Below, one piece after another: positions 9,018-16,795 of a stretch of 61,811 bases of DNA (its first letter is position 1; every line of letters begins with the position of its first letter). Both the position numbers and the translations under genes were made by a program. The notes under the pieces were generated by a model. That model made no database searches and was not told where the DNA came from. It was given only the letters and a program-made list of their open reading frames with translations. The stretch is taken from the NCBI GenBank assembly GCA_018817915.1, contig JAHISX010000004.1:1-61811 (forward strand), given 5' to 3'. The stretch comes from Bacillota bacterium (GTDB taxonomy: Bacteria; Bacillota_I; Bacilli_A; Acholeplasmatales; Acholeplasmataceae).

Positions 9018-10076
9018 CTAGTAATGAACTCTACGTTTACCAACTTGTAGTTGGATCACTGTAAAGACCAATATAATTGCGAAGAGAATAATCGCAGCAG
9101 CAGATGCATAAGACATCACACCGTTAAGTGAGGCGCCTCCGATGTAATCATAAATATAGAAAACAATTGTTTTTAAATTGATTGAGCCTTCAGCACCGGT
9201 CGTAATCAAACCTTCTTTATTGATGATAGCAACAACAGAGGAATATGTTTTAAATGATCCAATAACTGATGTGATTAATATATAGAAAATCATTGGTGAA
9301 ATTAATGGTACGGTAATACGGGTGAATGATTTAGCACGGCTCGCTCCATCAATTTGTGCGGATTGATAATATTGTTTATCAATACCTTGAATACCAGCTA
9401 AGAAAACGATAATCTTAAATGCAAGACCATTCCATACGGAATAGACTAAGATGACAGACATCGCAGACCAATAGGTTGCTCCTGCTGCTACCCAAGCAAT
9501 GGGTTCACCACCAAACCAAGAAATAACCTGATTAGCTAGCCCTAATCCGACTGGATTAATAATTGTGTTTTGGTTTCCGCTAAATATGAAAGCAAAAACT
9601 AACCCAATGGCGATTGTATTGGTTACATAAGGTAGAAAGAATATTGTTTGATAAAAACTCTTTAAAGGTTTAATTGCATTGAGTGCAACAGCAATTAATA
9701 ACCCAACAATAATGGTAATTGGAACAGATACGAATACGATGATGGCAGTATTGAGTACTGCTTGTTTGAAATTAGCATGTTGCAAGACAACTGCATAGTT
9801 TCCTAAAAATGTGTATCCATCAAATTCTCCGGTTTGAATATTGTATCCAGTATAAAATGAGATTAGAAATGAATTAAAAATTGGGTAAAATGTAAAGATT
9901 GCTAGTAGAGTTAGTGCAGGCAATAGATAAAATATGGCTTTGAGCCATCCTGGCCAACGTGTGATAAACCCTAGATGATGCTTCTGAAAAAACTCACTGG
10001 TTCTAACAGAAGATACATGGATGGTATTTCGCACGTTCCATAAGAAATTTTTCAGTTTATGTTTAAAGTCGTTCAT
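9018..10076 (-). CDS. ABC transporter permease (MalF/UgpA family)
   Basis: The 352-residue membrane protein has a roughly 45-residue polar N-terminus, then six hydrophobic segments (the first around 47-68). The EAA loop reads YYQSAQIDGASRAKSFTRITV, cut here to its core SAQIDGASRAKSFTRITVP, which is the ATPase contact of CUT1 permeases. It pairs with the MalG/UgpE-like protein encoded next. The ATG overlaps the TGA of the ATPase gene upstream (ATGA at 10073-10076), so expression is coupled. Family membership is clear; the substrate is not. Confidence 0.92.
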   Translation of the reverse strand: MNDFKHKLKNFLWNVRNTIHVSSVRTSEFFQKHHLGFITRWPGWLKAIFYLLPALTLLAIFTFYPIFNSFLISFYTGYNIQTGEFDGYTFLGNYAVVLQHANFKQAVLNTAIIVFVSVPITIIVGLLIAVALNAIKPLKSFYQTIFFLPYVTNTIAIGLVFAFIFSGNQNTIINPVGLGLANQVISWFGGEPIAWVAAGATYWSAMSVILVYSVWNGLAFKIIVFLAGIQGIDKQYYQSAQIDGASRAKSFTRITVPLISPMIFYILITSVIGSFKTYSSVVAIINKEGLITTGAEGSINLKTIVFYIYDYIGGASLNGVMSYASAAAIILFAIILVFTVIQLQVGKRRVHY

Positions 10077-11128
10077 AGCACCACATGTCCCGTTTCTTTT
10101 TCAAATACATGAGTCTTTCCTTCTTTAACACTAAGCTTGATCGTTTTTTGACCTTGTACAGAGTCTGAATCCACAAGAGCTCTTAACACGATATCACCAA
10201 CCGCAAAACGAATCATCGTATCGCGACCAATATGGTCCATATCTTTAGTATCAACATCAAATCCATTGGGATCAAATCTAAAATCTTCAGGTCTAATACC
10301 TAAATCATAAACACCATCTTTAGCATTTTTTCTGGTTGAAACTTGGATATTGTCACCGATCATGACTTTACCATCAACAATTTTGCCTTCAACAATATTA
10401 ATAGGTGGATTTCCTAAAAATTTAGCAACAAATAAATTAATTGGTTTATTGTACATACTTTGTGGTTTATCCATTTGCTGTTGTACGCCATAATCTAAAA
10501 TGACCATTTGGTCACTAATGCTCATTGCTTCTTCTTGGTCATGTGTTACAAATATTGTAGTAATGCCTGTTTCTCTTTGAATACGTTTAATTTCTTCTCT
10601 TGTTTGCAAGCGAAGTCTAGCATCCAAATTTGATAGTGGTTCATCTAATAGTAAAACGCGTGGCTTTTTAACGAGTGCTCTAGCAATAGCAACACGTTGT
10701 TGTTGGCCACCTGATAGTTGCGCTGGTTTCTTATCTAGTTGATCTTCAATACCTACAAGTTTTGCCATTTCTACAACAAGTTTTGTAGCTTCATCACGAC
10801 CGATGTTTAAATTTTCAAGTGGAAACATGATGTTTTGTCGCACGGTCATGTGTGGATAAAGTGCGTAATTCTGAAAAACAAGTCCTATACCTCTTTTTTC
10901 AGGTGCTAATTTAGTTACATCATCATCTCCAAAAAAAATCTTTCCTCCGGAGGGTTTGTGTAATCCTGCAATCATAAAAAGAGTTGTTGATTTCCCGCAC
11001 CCTGATGGGCCAAGAAGTCCAACTAGTTTTCCCGATGGAATGGTAATGGTTAAGTCATCAACTGCTCTAGTTTCTTTCCCGGTTTTATCCGTAAAGACTT
11101 TTGTTAATTGTTCTAGTCTAATCTCCAT
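10073..11128 (-). CDS. ABC transporter ATPase, MsmK/UgpC/MalK family
   Basis: The 351-residue cytoplasmic ATPase has Walker A GPSGCGKST (40-48), Q-loop VFQNYALYPHMTV, signature LSGGQQQRVAIARAL, Walker B VLLLDEPLSNLDA and the switch His in TIFVTHDQEE. A C-terminal TOBE/OB region of about 110 residues identifies the MalK-type subfamily that energises CUT1 sugar importers. It is the first gene of the operon, with SD AAGGAGT before the ATG and a roughly 280-nt leader from the promoter at 11415-11443. MsmK-type ATPases can serve several importers. The adjacency to two permeases and a binding protein makes this one the dedicated partner. Confidence 0.95.
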   Translation of the reverse strand: MEIRLEQLTKVFTDKTGKETRAVDDLTITIPSGKLVGLLGPSGCGKSTTLFMIAGLHKPSGGKIFFGDDDVTKLAPEKRGIGLVFQNYALYPHMTVRQNIMFPLENLNIGRDEATKLVVEMAKLVGIEDQLDKKPAQLSGGQQQRVAIARALVKKPRVLLLDEPLSNLDARLRLQTREEIKRIQRETGITTIFVTHDQEEAMSISDQMVILDYGVQQQMDKPQSMYNKPINLFVAKFLGNPPINIVEGKIVDGKVMIGDNIQVSTRKNAKDGVYDLGIRPEDFRFDPNGFDVDTKDMDHIGRDTMIRFAVGDIVLRALVDSDSVQGQKTIKLSVKEGKTHVFEKETGHVVL

Positions 11129-11376
11129 GTAGTTTAATACTCCTTATGTAATTTATTTTACTTTTTATAAAAATAAAAGTACTAGTGGATATCCCAAAAG
11201 CACTCTAATGTTCGAATATGAAAAAAACGGTGGTTCTCGTTTCACATGTATTTGTTCGAATGGTAATTTGTAATGTTAACATACTCAATTCACCTCAACA
11301 CCAGTATTATATAATAATAAACTATAAAATACAATTGAGAGTCATGTGTTAAGGGCAAATTTTTACATATTTTTTT
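11129..11376 (-). other. Long untranslated leader of the importer-nuclease operon, no gene
   Basis: This AT-rich stretch lies between the operator and the ATPase start and would be transcribed as most of a leader of about 280 nt. No open frame, riboswitch class or terminator was recognised. The only notable content is a pair of TGTTCGAAT direct repeats, listed separately, and the SD AAGGAGT near 11137. Confidence 0.5.
11209..11262. repeat. Two TGTTCGAAT direct repeats, 44 bp apart
   Basis: TGTTCGAATA (11209-11218) and TGTTCGAATG (11253-11262) share nine bases with a palindromic TTCGAA core. Their spacing is 44 bp, close to four helical turns. They lie in the leader of the importer-nuclease operon and could be a pair of regulator sites. 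No regulator is identified. Confidence 0.4.
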
Positions 11377-11389
11377 CAAACAAATAGCG

Positions 11390-11403
11390 TGAAAGCGCTT
11401 TTA
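11390..11403. promoter_or_regulatory. cre-like catabolite operator
   Basis: TGAAAGCGCTTTTA differs at one base from the ideal palindrome TGAAAGCGCTTTCA bound by CcpA/LacI-family regulators. It lies at about +5 to +18 relative to the predicted start of the importer-nuclease operon, where binding would block transcription. No ccpA gene is in the window. Confidence 0.65.
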
Positions 11404-11414
11404 GGGGTAATTAA

Positions 11415-11443
11415 ATTATAGTATGTTAGAAATGCTTTGTCAA
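11415..11443 (-). promoter_or_regulatory. Consensus promoter of the importer-nuclease operon
   Basis: On the minus strand TTGACA (11443-11438), a 17-bp spacer and TATAAT (11420-11415) form an exact consensus housekeeping promoter. The predicted start is near 11408, and the cre-like site follows at once. So strong a promoter suggests control by repression. Confidence 0.85.
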
Positions 11444-11469
11444 TGAAAGAAATATGAAAATGCTCTTAT

Positions 11470-11498
11470 CTATAAAAAAACACCTTAAAAGGTGTTTT
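11470..11498 (-). terminator. Rho-independent terminator of asnS
   Basis: On the minus strand AAAACACCTT pairs with AAGGTGTTTT (11498-11477) and a T-run follows. It lies about 75 nt after the asnS stop and just upstream of the importer-operon promoter, insulating the two. Confidence 0.85.
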
Positions 11499-11570
11499 AG
11501 TCAAATTTTTTATAAAATAGGTTGATACTCTAACATAGTTAGGTAAATACTTTATTCTTCTACACCTTTT

Positions 11571-12962
11571 TTAAAACTCACAGTTCTTTGGAGTTCTTGG
11601 AAAAGGGATGACATCTCTAATGTTTTCCACACCTGTTAGATACATAACAAGTCTTTCAAATCCCAATCCAAACCCAGCATGAACGCATCCACCATATCTT
11701 CTTAGATCAATGTACCATTCCATGTCTTCCTTTGGAACATTCATTTCTTCCATACGCTTGAGAAGATAATCTAATCTTTCTTCTCTTTGTGACCCTCCAA
11801 TAAGTTCTCCAGATCCAGGAACAAGTAAATCCATTGCTGCTACGGTTTCATGATCATCATTCATTCTCATATAGAAGGCTTTAATATCTTTAGGCCAATC
11901 AATGACAAATACAGGACGTTTGAAATGTTTTTCTGTTAAGTACTTTTCGTGTTCTGTATTGATATCTTGACCTTGTTGAGGTTTATTCTCAAATTTCTCT
12001 TTGCTGTTGAGTAAAATATCGATAGCTTCTTTGTGAGTTACGTTAGCAAAAGGTTGTGTTAAGACACTAAGTAATCGATCTGTTAATCCCGGTTCAACAA
12101 ATTTATCAAAGAAAACCATTTCTTCAGGTGCCTTCTCAAAAACATATTTTATGATATATTTGACCATATCTTCAGCCACCGCCATATCTTTGCTAAGATC
12201 TGCAAATGCCATTTCAGGTTCAATCATCCAAAATTCAGATGCATGTCGTTGAGTATTAGAGTTTTCAGCTCTAAAGGTTGGTCCAAATGTGTAAACATTT
12301 TTGAATGCCATAGCAAAAGCTTCAGCTTCGAGTTGCCCAGTAACTGTTAAATTTGTTCTTTTACCAAAGAAATCCTTTTTAAAGTCTATTTTATGATCTT
12401 CGGTCATTGGTAGGTTATCTAAGGGGAGCGTTGTGACGCTAAACATTTGTCCAGCACCTTCGCCATCATTACCTGTAATTAAAGGTGTGTGGGTATAAAC
12501 AAAACCTTGACTTTGAAAAAACTCATGAACAGCAAATGCAGCAATGCTTCTCAATCTAAAAACAGCTTGAAAAAGGTTGGTTCTGGCACGCAAATGTGCA
12601 ACCTCTCTTAAAAACTCTCTTGAATGTCTTTTTGGTTGTATTGGATAGTCTTCAGATGAATCTCCTAAAAGCTCAATATGAGTTGCTTTAATTTCAAATG
12701 GTTGTTTGGCATCAGGTGTAAGTTTAAGTTGTCCTTTGACAAGAATAGAACTTCCGACTCTAATTTTTTGAATATCCTTGAAATTATCTGCTTTTGATTC
12801 CTCATAAACAACTTGAATGGTTTCAAAAAATGTGCCATCATGAAAGCTAATAAAACCAAACTCTTTTTGTGCTCGATTATTGCGTACCCAGCCGTAAAGA
12901 ATTAACTCTTTTTCGAGGTGTGATTCAGTTGTAGTGTAAATACTTTTTACTGTTGTTTCCAT
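11571..12962 (-). CDS. asnS: Asparaginyl-tRNA synthetase
   Basis: This 463-residue class IIb synthetase charges tRNA-Asn. An N-terminal OB anticodon-binding domain (about 15-105) is followed by the catalytic core. Motif 2 contains FRAENSNTQRHASEFW and motif 3 contains GFGLGFERLVMYLTG. The ending IRDVIPFPRTPKNCEF is typical of AsnRS, whereas AspRS has a large insertion that is absent here. SD AAGGAGT lies 7 nt before the ATG. An Asn-specific T-box leader lies directly upstream, so expression should rise when tRNA-Asn is uncharged. Confidence 0.97.
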   Translation of the reverse strand: METTVKSIYTTTESHLEKELILYGWVRNNRAQKEFGFISFHDGTFFETIQVVYEESKADNFKDIQKIRVGSSILVKGQLKLTPDAKQPFEIKATHIELLGDSSEDYPIQPKRHSREFLREVAHLRARTNLFQAVFRLRSIAAFAVHEFFQSQGFVYTHTPLITGNDGEGAGQMFSVTTLPLDNLPMTEDHKIDFKKDFFGKRTNLTVTGQLEAEAFAMAFKNVYTFGPTFRAENSNTQRHASEFWMIEPEMAFADLSKDMAVAEDMVKYIIKYVFEKAPEEMVFFDKFVEPGLTDRLLSVLTQPFANVTHKEAIDILLNSKEKFENKPQQGQDINTEHEKYLTEKHFKRPVFVIDWPKDIKAFYMRMNDDHETVAAMDLLVPGSGELIGGSQREERLDYLLKRMEEMNVPKEDMEWYIDLRRYGGCVHAGFGLGFERLVMYLTGVENIRDVIPFPRTPKNCEF

Positions 12963-13010
12963 GATAAACTCCTTATTATAAATCCTTTTGTAAGGCTCTC
13001 AAACCTATAT

Positions 13011-13247
13011 AAAAATAAAACGTCCTTAGAAAAACCTAAGGACGTAAAAATACGCGGTACCACCTTAGTTCTAGAAATAAATTTCTAGCCCTTGAATCCC
13101 TTAACGCAGGTATACGGATAGGTCTACTTTCTTGTTAGATTTCTTCTATCTCTCAGAGTGTTCTTCATTATCATTGTTTGACTGGACTCACACCATCTCC
13201 AGCTCGCTTTCAAATCATAAGATAATTACTCTCTCATCATCGATTTC
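13011..13247 (-). promoter_or_regulatory. T-box riboswitch controlling asnS (Asn specifier)
   Basis: On the minus strand the leader carries the T-box AAGGTGGTACCGCG (13066-13053) that pairs with the tRNA acceptor end. It is followed by a terminator hairpin, CGTCCTTAG with CTAAGGACG (13044-13021), and a T-rich tail. In stem I, AGAGT pairs with ACTCT and ATTATC with GATAAT, leaving GAAGAAC in the specifier loop. The codon AAC (13162-13160) is read by tRNA-Asn, which fits the downstream gene. Confidence 0.93.
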
Positions 13248-13253
13248 TCATTT

Positions 13254-13282
13254 ATTATATCTTTTTATCTAAGTTTTGTCAA
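13254..13282 (-). promoter_or_regulatory. Consensus promoter of the asnS T-box leader
   Basis: On the minus strand TTGACA (13282-13277), 17 bp and TATAAT (13259-13254) match consensus exactly. The -35 box shares bases with the rmuC stop codon (TGA at 13281-13279). Confidence 0.88.
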
Positions 13283-14442
13283 TCTATATCTTCTTCTACA
13301 GGTTCTTCAATTTCAGGTTCATCTTCTTCATCAATCTCATCAAATTTAGCTTCTGAAATATGTTTAAATTTAGAACTGATTTTACTACTTGTAATACCCA
13401 CTTGTTCTGCATTTTTAGATACGTTATCAATGGATTTTTTAAGTTTATCCCATCGATCGCTGTATCGTTTAAATTCATCCCCTAATTTGATAAGTTCTTG
13501 AATGATAACTTTAGCTTGTTCATCTCTTTGAATATTCTTAACAACCATTTGAATCATTGATAGTGTGGAAATGAGTGTTGTTGGTGAAACCATCCAAACC
13601 TTGTTTTTAGTGGCATATTCAATTAAATCTTCATGATATGCAGTAATTTCTGCAAATATAGCTTCAGCAGGAATAAACATAAATGCTTGATCCCCTGTTT
13701 CATGAGCAATAATGTATTTATCTTTAATTGCATTGATGTGTTTTTTTACATCACTTTTAAATTCTTTTGTTGCTGCTTTTCGATCAGCATCACCTAAAGC
13801 TCTATCAACCATACGCTTATAGTTATCTAAGGGGAATTTTGAGTCTATAGCAACAGTTCCAAGTGGTTCTGGGGCATGAATGACTGCATCAGCTATAAAC
13901 CCGTTAGAAAGGGTTTTTTGTTGCTCATATAGGCTTTTGTTATCGCCTAGAACAGCTGATAAGAGTTGATAAAGTTGTACTTCGCCAAATATACCTCTTG
14001 TTTTTTTGTCTGTAAGTAGTTCATTAAGTGAAACAACTTCTGACGAAAGATTTTCAATCTTTTTTTGTGCTTCATCGATTTTGCTTAATCTTTCAATGAC
14101 ATTCACGAATGTTTTGTTTGTTTTGTCAAATCCTTCACCTAATCTGAATTCCACTTTTTCATTGATCTGTTTCATTTGTGTATCGATATGTAACATCATA
14201 TTTTCTTTAAACGAGTTTAGATCAAATTGATTGGTTTTGTTAGACTCACTAAAAAGTTTTCCCATCTCAAACTTTAAGTCACCATATTCTTTTTGAAAAT
14301 ACAATTTTAATTCGTTTTGAGCATCTTTCTGTTGATTTAAATCCACAGGTTGATTATTCTTATATTTATAAAATATAAAAATAGTGTATAAGCCTGTTGC
14401 TATTAAAATAACTAATAAGCCAATAATAATATATTCTGTCAT
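13279..14442 (-). CDS. rmuC: RmuC family DNA recombination protein
   Basis: The 387-residue protein has one N-terminal membrane helix (about 4-25), a long coiled coil (about 40-145) and the RmuC core with RGIFGEVQLYQLLSAVLG and VAIDSKFPLDNYKRM. RmuC proteins have a PD-(D/E)XK-like nuclease fold and limit inversion-type rearrangements in E. coli; the exact biochemistry is poorly known. The C-terminus is strongly acidic. SD AAGGAGG precedes the ATG and the YiiX-like gene ends 10 nt upstream, so the two are probably co-transcribed. Confidence 0.88.
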   Translation of the reverse strand: MTEYIIIGLLVILIATGLYTIFIFYKYKNNQPVDLNQQKDAQNELKLYFQKEYGDLKFEMGKLFSESNKTNQFDLNSFKENMMLHIDTQMKQINEKVEFRLGEGFDKTNKTFVNVIERLSKIDEAQKKIENLSSEVVSLNELLTDKKTRGIFGEVQLYQLLSAVLGDNKSLYEQQKTLSNGFIADAVIHAPEPLGTVAIDSKFPLDNYKRMVDRALGDADRKAATKEFKSDVKKHINAIKDKYIIAHETGDQAFMFIPAEAIFAEITAYHEDLIEYATKNKVWMVSPTTLISTLSMIQMVVKNIQRDEQAKVIIQELIKLGDEFKRYSDRWDKLKKSIDNVSKNAEQVGITSSKISSKFKHISEAKFDEIDEEDEPEIEEPVEEDID

Positions 14443-14452
14443 ATTGTCCTCC

Positions 14453-15403
14453 TTAAATGTCTTCGAGATGGTAGATGTTCATAATACCATCAACAACCTC
14501 GACATAAAATATCATATATGTTTCTCTAGAAAGAATCATATCGTTAACCGATGTAATAAAACGATCATCATTGAGTGCTCTAGAGTAATCTCTTTGGTCT
14601 TCAGGATCCACCATTACATCTTGGTAGGCTCTACTGACTAAATCGGTACAATAATACTTATACTTTAAATCAAGGAAAAAAGTGAAGTTATAAAGTGATA
14701 AATCAACCTTTGATGTTGCAAAGTCGACAGCACTATCAATTTGATCACTTGTTATATCTTTAACTCTTAATCCTACAAAATCCTTGCGATAGTTCGGTCC
14801 AAAATATGGATATGCCTCATCTTCTGGAGTTCTATATTTAGGATTCAACCAATAATTTGTACTACTTAAATTAACGGTCGTACTGTAATCATTTGGTTCA
14901 TTACCTGGTTGCAATATAATTCCCAAGAGTGTCTCATCATCATCGGGAAATCCAGTAGCTTCAACAAATCGATTGTTTCCGTTATTAATAGCTGCGTGAC
15001 CACCAAAATAATATGAGATGAACTGGTGAATAACAGGTACATTGGGAAAAGGAGAGTCTTGTGCTACAAAAATATCGCCTTTTTGTCCTAAATACAGTTT
15101 ACTTGAGTCATAAAATACACTGCGTGTATCATTTAATTCATACGATGTTTCACGTGAAACCTCATAATATCTTCTAACTTGTGTTGTGCCAGAAAAATCA
15201 AGTGTTTCTTCTATATATTCATCGCCAGCTCTTTGTTTAAATTCTTCAATCAAACGATCTACTTTTGTATTTTCAACGACTGCAACTCCAAATCCATAAA
15301 CAAATAATCCGGGAATAATTAAAAGTAAAAAAATAACAACTCTAAGGACTGTAATTCTTTTCTTTCTCTTTGATTTAATGCGTACTTTAAGGAAGCTAAT
15401 CAT
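14453..15403 (-). CDS. YiiX-like permuted papain-fold amidase/peptidase, membrane-anchored
   Basis: The 316-residue protein has a very basic N-terminus, one membrane helix (about 20-44) and an extracytoplasmic domain. GDIFVAQDS, then FGGHAAINN with a candidate catalytic His, then YYCTDLVSRAY with a candidate nucleophile Cys, give the His-before-Cys order of the permuted NlpC/P60 group (YiiX/YaeF). Related enzymes cleave amide or acyl bonds in cell envelopes; since no peptidoglycan genes are seen here, the substrate is unclear. SD AGGTGG precedes the ATG. It lies upstream of rmuC in the same direction. Confidence 0.7.
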   Translation of the reverse strand: MISFLKVRIKSKRKKRITVLRVVIFLLLIIPGLFVYGFGVAVVENTKVDRLIEEFKQRAGDEYIEETLDFSGTTQVRRYYEVSRETSYELNDTRSVFYDSSKLYLGQKGDIFVAQDSPFPNVPVIHQFISYYFGGHAAINNGNNRFVEATGFPDDDETLLGIILQPGNEPNDYSTTVNLSSTNYWLNPKYRTPEDEAYPYFGPNYRKDFVGLRVKDITSDQIDSAVDFATSKVDLSLYNFTFFLDLKYKYYCTDLVSRAYQDVMVDPEDQRDYSRALNDDRFITSVNDMILSRETYMIFYVEVVDGIMNIYHLEDI

Positions 15404-15510
15404 GTTTCCACCTGTTATTTTTTCTTTAAACCATTATACCATTGAATAAACATATAGTCGAGAAGTCAAAAAAGAAAAAGCCAAAATAAATTTTTGACTT
15501 TTAAGTTTAT

Positions 15511-15975
15511 TTATTTACTATTATATAATCTAAACAATCCCAATAAACCACCTAATATAGATAATGATGCTGCAAATATAAGACCTATACCATATGTCCA
15601 TTCAACATCAATCGAATTGACATTGCCTAGAATTGTTACTGAAACAGCTGTAAATTGTGGAATCATGAAGATCAAAACTGCTGCTACTATAAATAATATT
15701 GTTGCTATAAAATGTGCTTTATTTGAGAACATCAAGATTATTGATCCTACTAAAGGTAGAATAAATGCCAGTAAAACAGTTGGATTAAACTCAATCTGTC
15801 CACTTGCCCATGATCCCAAACTTGCAAATTCATGACCAAATGCAACCTCTAATCCAGTAAATGATGTTTCAGAATCCTTTAATATCAATACTGGGAATAA
15901 AATCATTATTGCTGCTAAAAATCCAACAACAATACTGATAAGACTAATATCTCTATCGTGTATTTTTCTCATCAT
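15511..15975 (-). CDS. Four-helix membrane protein of unknown function
   Basis: The 154-residue hydrophobic protein has four predicted membrane helices (about 10-32, 66-84, 87-108 and 127-149) and an extracytoplasmic loop between the first two. No family was recognised. The start ATGATG follows the stop of the GlsB/YeaQ-like gene by one base, with only a weak SD (AGAAGA), so translation is probably coupled. A role in the envelope is likely from topology alone. Confidence 0.65.
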   Translation of the reverse strand: MMRKIHDRDISLISIVVGFLAAIMILFPVLILKDSETSFTGLEVAFGHEFASLGSWASGQIEFNPTVLLAFILPLVGSIILMFSNKAHFIATILFIVAAVLIFMIPQFTAVSVTILGNVNSIDVEWTYGIGLIFAASLSILGGLLGLFRLYNSK

Positions 15976-15976
15976 A

Positions 15977-16228
15977 TCATCTTCTATGAAATGCTGTTAA
16001 AACACCAATAAGTAATGCTGCACCACCAACAGAGACTAAAACGCCTGCTATTGAAAAGGTGTCAACTCTTCCAAATCCAAAAATATCCATTAACCACATG
16101 CCAAGTGCTGATCCAATTAAACCAATGATGATGTTTGCTATGAGTCCCATGCTTCGATTTGTATTCATGAATATGCTAGCTAGCCATCCAATAACTGCTC
16201 CAAATAATAACCATAATAATATATACAT
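15977..16228 (-). CDS. GlsB/YeaQ/YmgE family small membrane protein
   Basis: The 83-residue protein has three hydrophobic helices and the family pattern WLLFGAVIGWLASIFM followed by GLIANIIIGLIGSALGMWL. This group (also called transglycosylase-associated proteins) is often stress-induced; its function is not established. I chose the ATG at 16228 because CGGAGG lies 8 nt upstream; an in-frame ATG 45 nt earlier has no such site. The four-helix membrane protein follows directly. Confidence 0.85.
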   Translation of the reverse strand: MYILLWLLFGAVIGWLASIFMNTNRSMGLIANIIIGLIGSALGMWLMDIFGFGRVDTFSIAGVLVSVGGAALLIGVLTAFHRR

Positions 16229-16332
16229 TTTTTTATACCTCCGGTAATCTATTCCTTCTAATGGAAGCTTCAACTTCTTTATGATCTTCCTTTTATGAGT
16301 ATTATAGATAATACCTAGACAATATTCACTTA

Positions 16333-16376
16333 GTATCTACACTTATAATATACCACATTTTATGTTAAATAGATAC
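16333..16376. repeat. Inverted repeat GTATCTA / TAGATAC
   Basis: GTATCTA (16333-16339) and TAGATAC (16370-16376) face each other across 30 bp in the 267-bp divergent region between the GlsB-like gene and the HTH gene. It may be an operator. The remainder of this region is AT-rich with no gene. Confidence 0.3.
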
Positions 16377-16414
16377 CTTTATATGAAATTAGTGATATTT
16401 AAACGTAATTTGTA

Positions 16415-16443
16415 TTGTATTTATGAACATAATGTACTATAAT
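16415..16443 (+). promoter_or_regulatory. Promoter of the small HTH gene
   Basis: TTGTAT (16415-16420), a 17-bp spacer and TATAAT (16438-16443) lie about 50 bp before the HTH gene start. Confidence 0.65.
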
Positions 16444-16495
16444 AGATCTATAGAGCGATGTTTGTACATACAATATAAAGATAGAGGTGGCAGAT

Positions 16496-16681
16496 ATGCC
16501 AGATTATAAATTATACACAATTGATGAAATTGCAGAGATTTTAAAGGTTACACAAAGAACGATTTATAACTACATAAAAAGCGGTTCTCTTAAAGCGATT
16601 AAGATTGGAAAATACTGGCGCATCAAACAGTCAGATCTTGAATTGTTTTTAGAAACTGGAACCAATCTAAAGGTTGAATAA
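16496..16681 (+). CDS. Excisionase/MerR-type single helix-turn-helix DNA-binding protein
   Basis: The 61-residue protein is a single winged-HTH of the excisionase (HTH_17) type, with YTIDEIAEILKVTQRTIYNY and the wing IGKYWRIKQSDLELFL. Such proteins occur as phage or plasmid excision factors and as stand-alone regulators. No integrase or mobile element is nearby, so a chromosomal regulator is more likely. I chose the ATG at 16496 because AGAGGTGG lies just upstream; GTG at 16487 falls inside that site. It has its own promoter and terminator. Confidence 0.85.
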   Translation: MPDYKLYTIDEIAEILKVTQRTIYNYIKSGSLKAIKIGKYWRIKQSDLELFLETGTNLKVE

Positions 16682-16689
16682 ATGTTAAG

Positions 16690-16716
16690 CGCCCCATGCG
16701 ATGGGGCGTTTTTTTT
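16690..16716 (+). terminator. Terminator of the small HTH gene
   Basis: CGCCCCAT (16690-16697), loop GCG and ATGGGGCG (16701-16708) are followed by eight T. It is a strong GC-rich hairpin 8 nt after the stop. Confidence 0.95.
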
Positions 16717-16734
16717 ACTGCTAAAATGATATAA

Positions 16735-16767
16735 GAAAAACTGACTCCATTTTATTTTGGAATCAGT
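16735..16767 (-). terminator. Terminator of the DUF3494 gene
   Basis: On the minus strand ACTGATTCCA pairs with TGGAGTCAGT (one G-U pair) and TTTTT follows. It lies 29 nt after the stop of the leftward gene and converges with the HTH gene terminator. Confidence 0.8.
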
Positions 16768-16795
16768 CTTTTTTATATAAATTAAACCTTATTGT

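Noticed and set aside
16496-16681. Excisionase of a mobile element
   Set aside because: No integrase, attachment repeats or phage genes are nearby; the gene has its own promoter and terminator.
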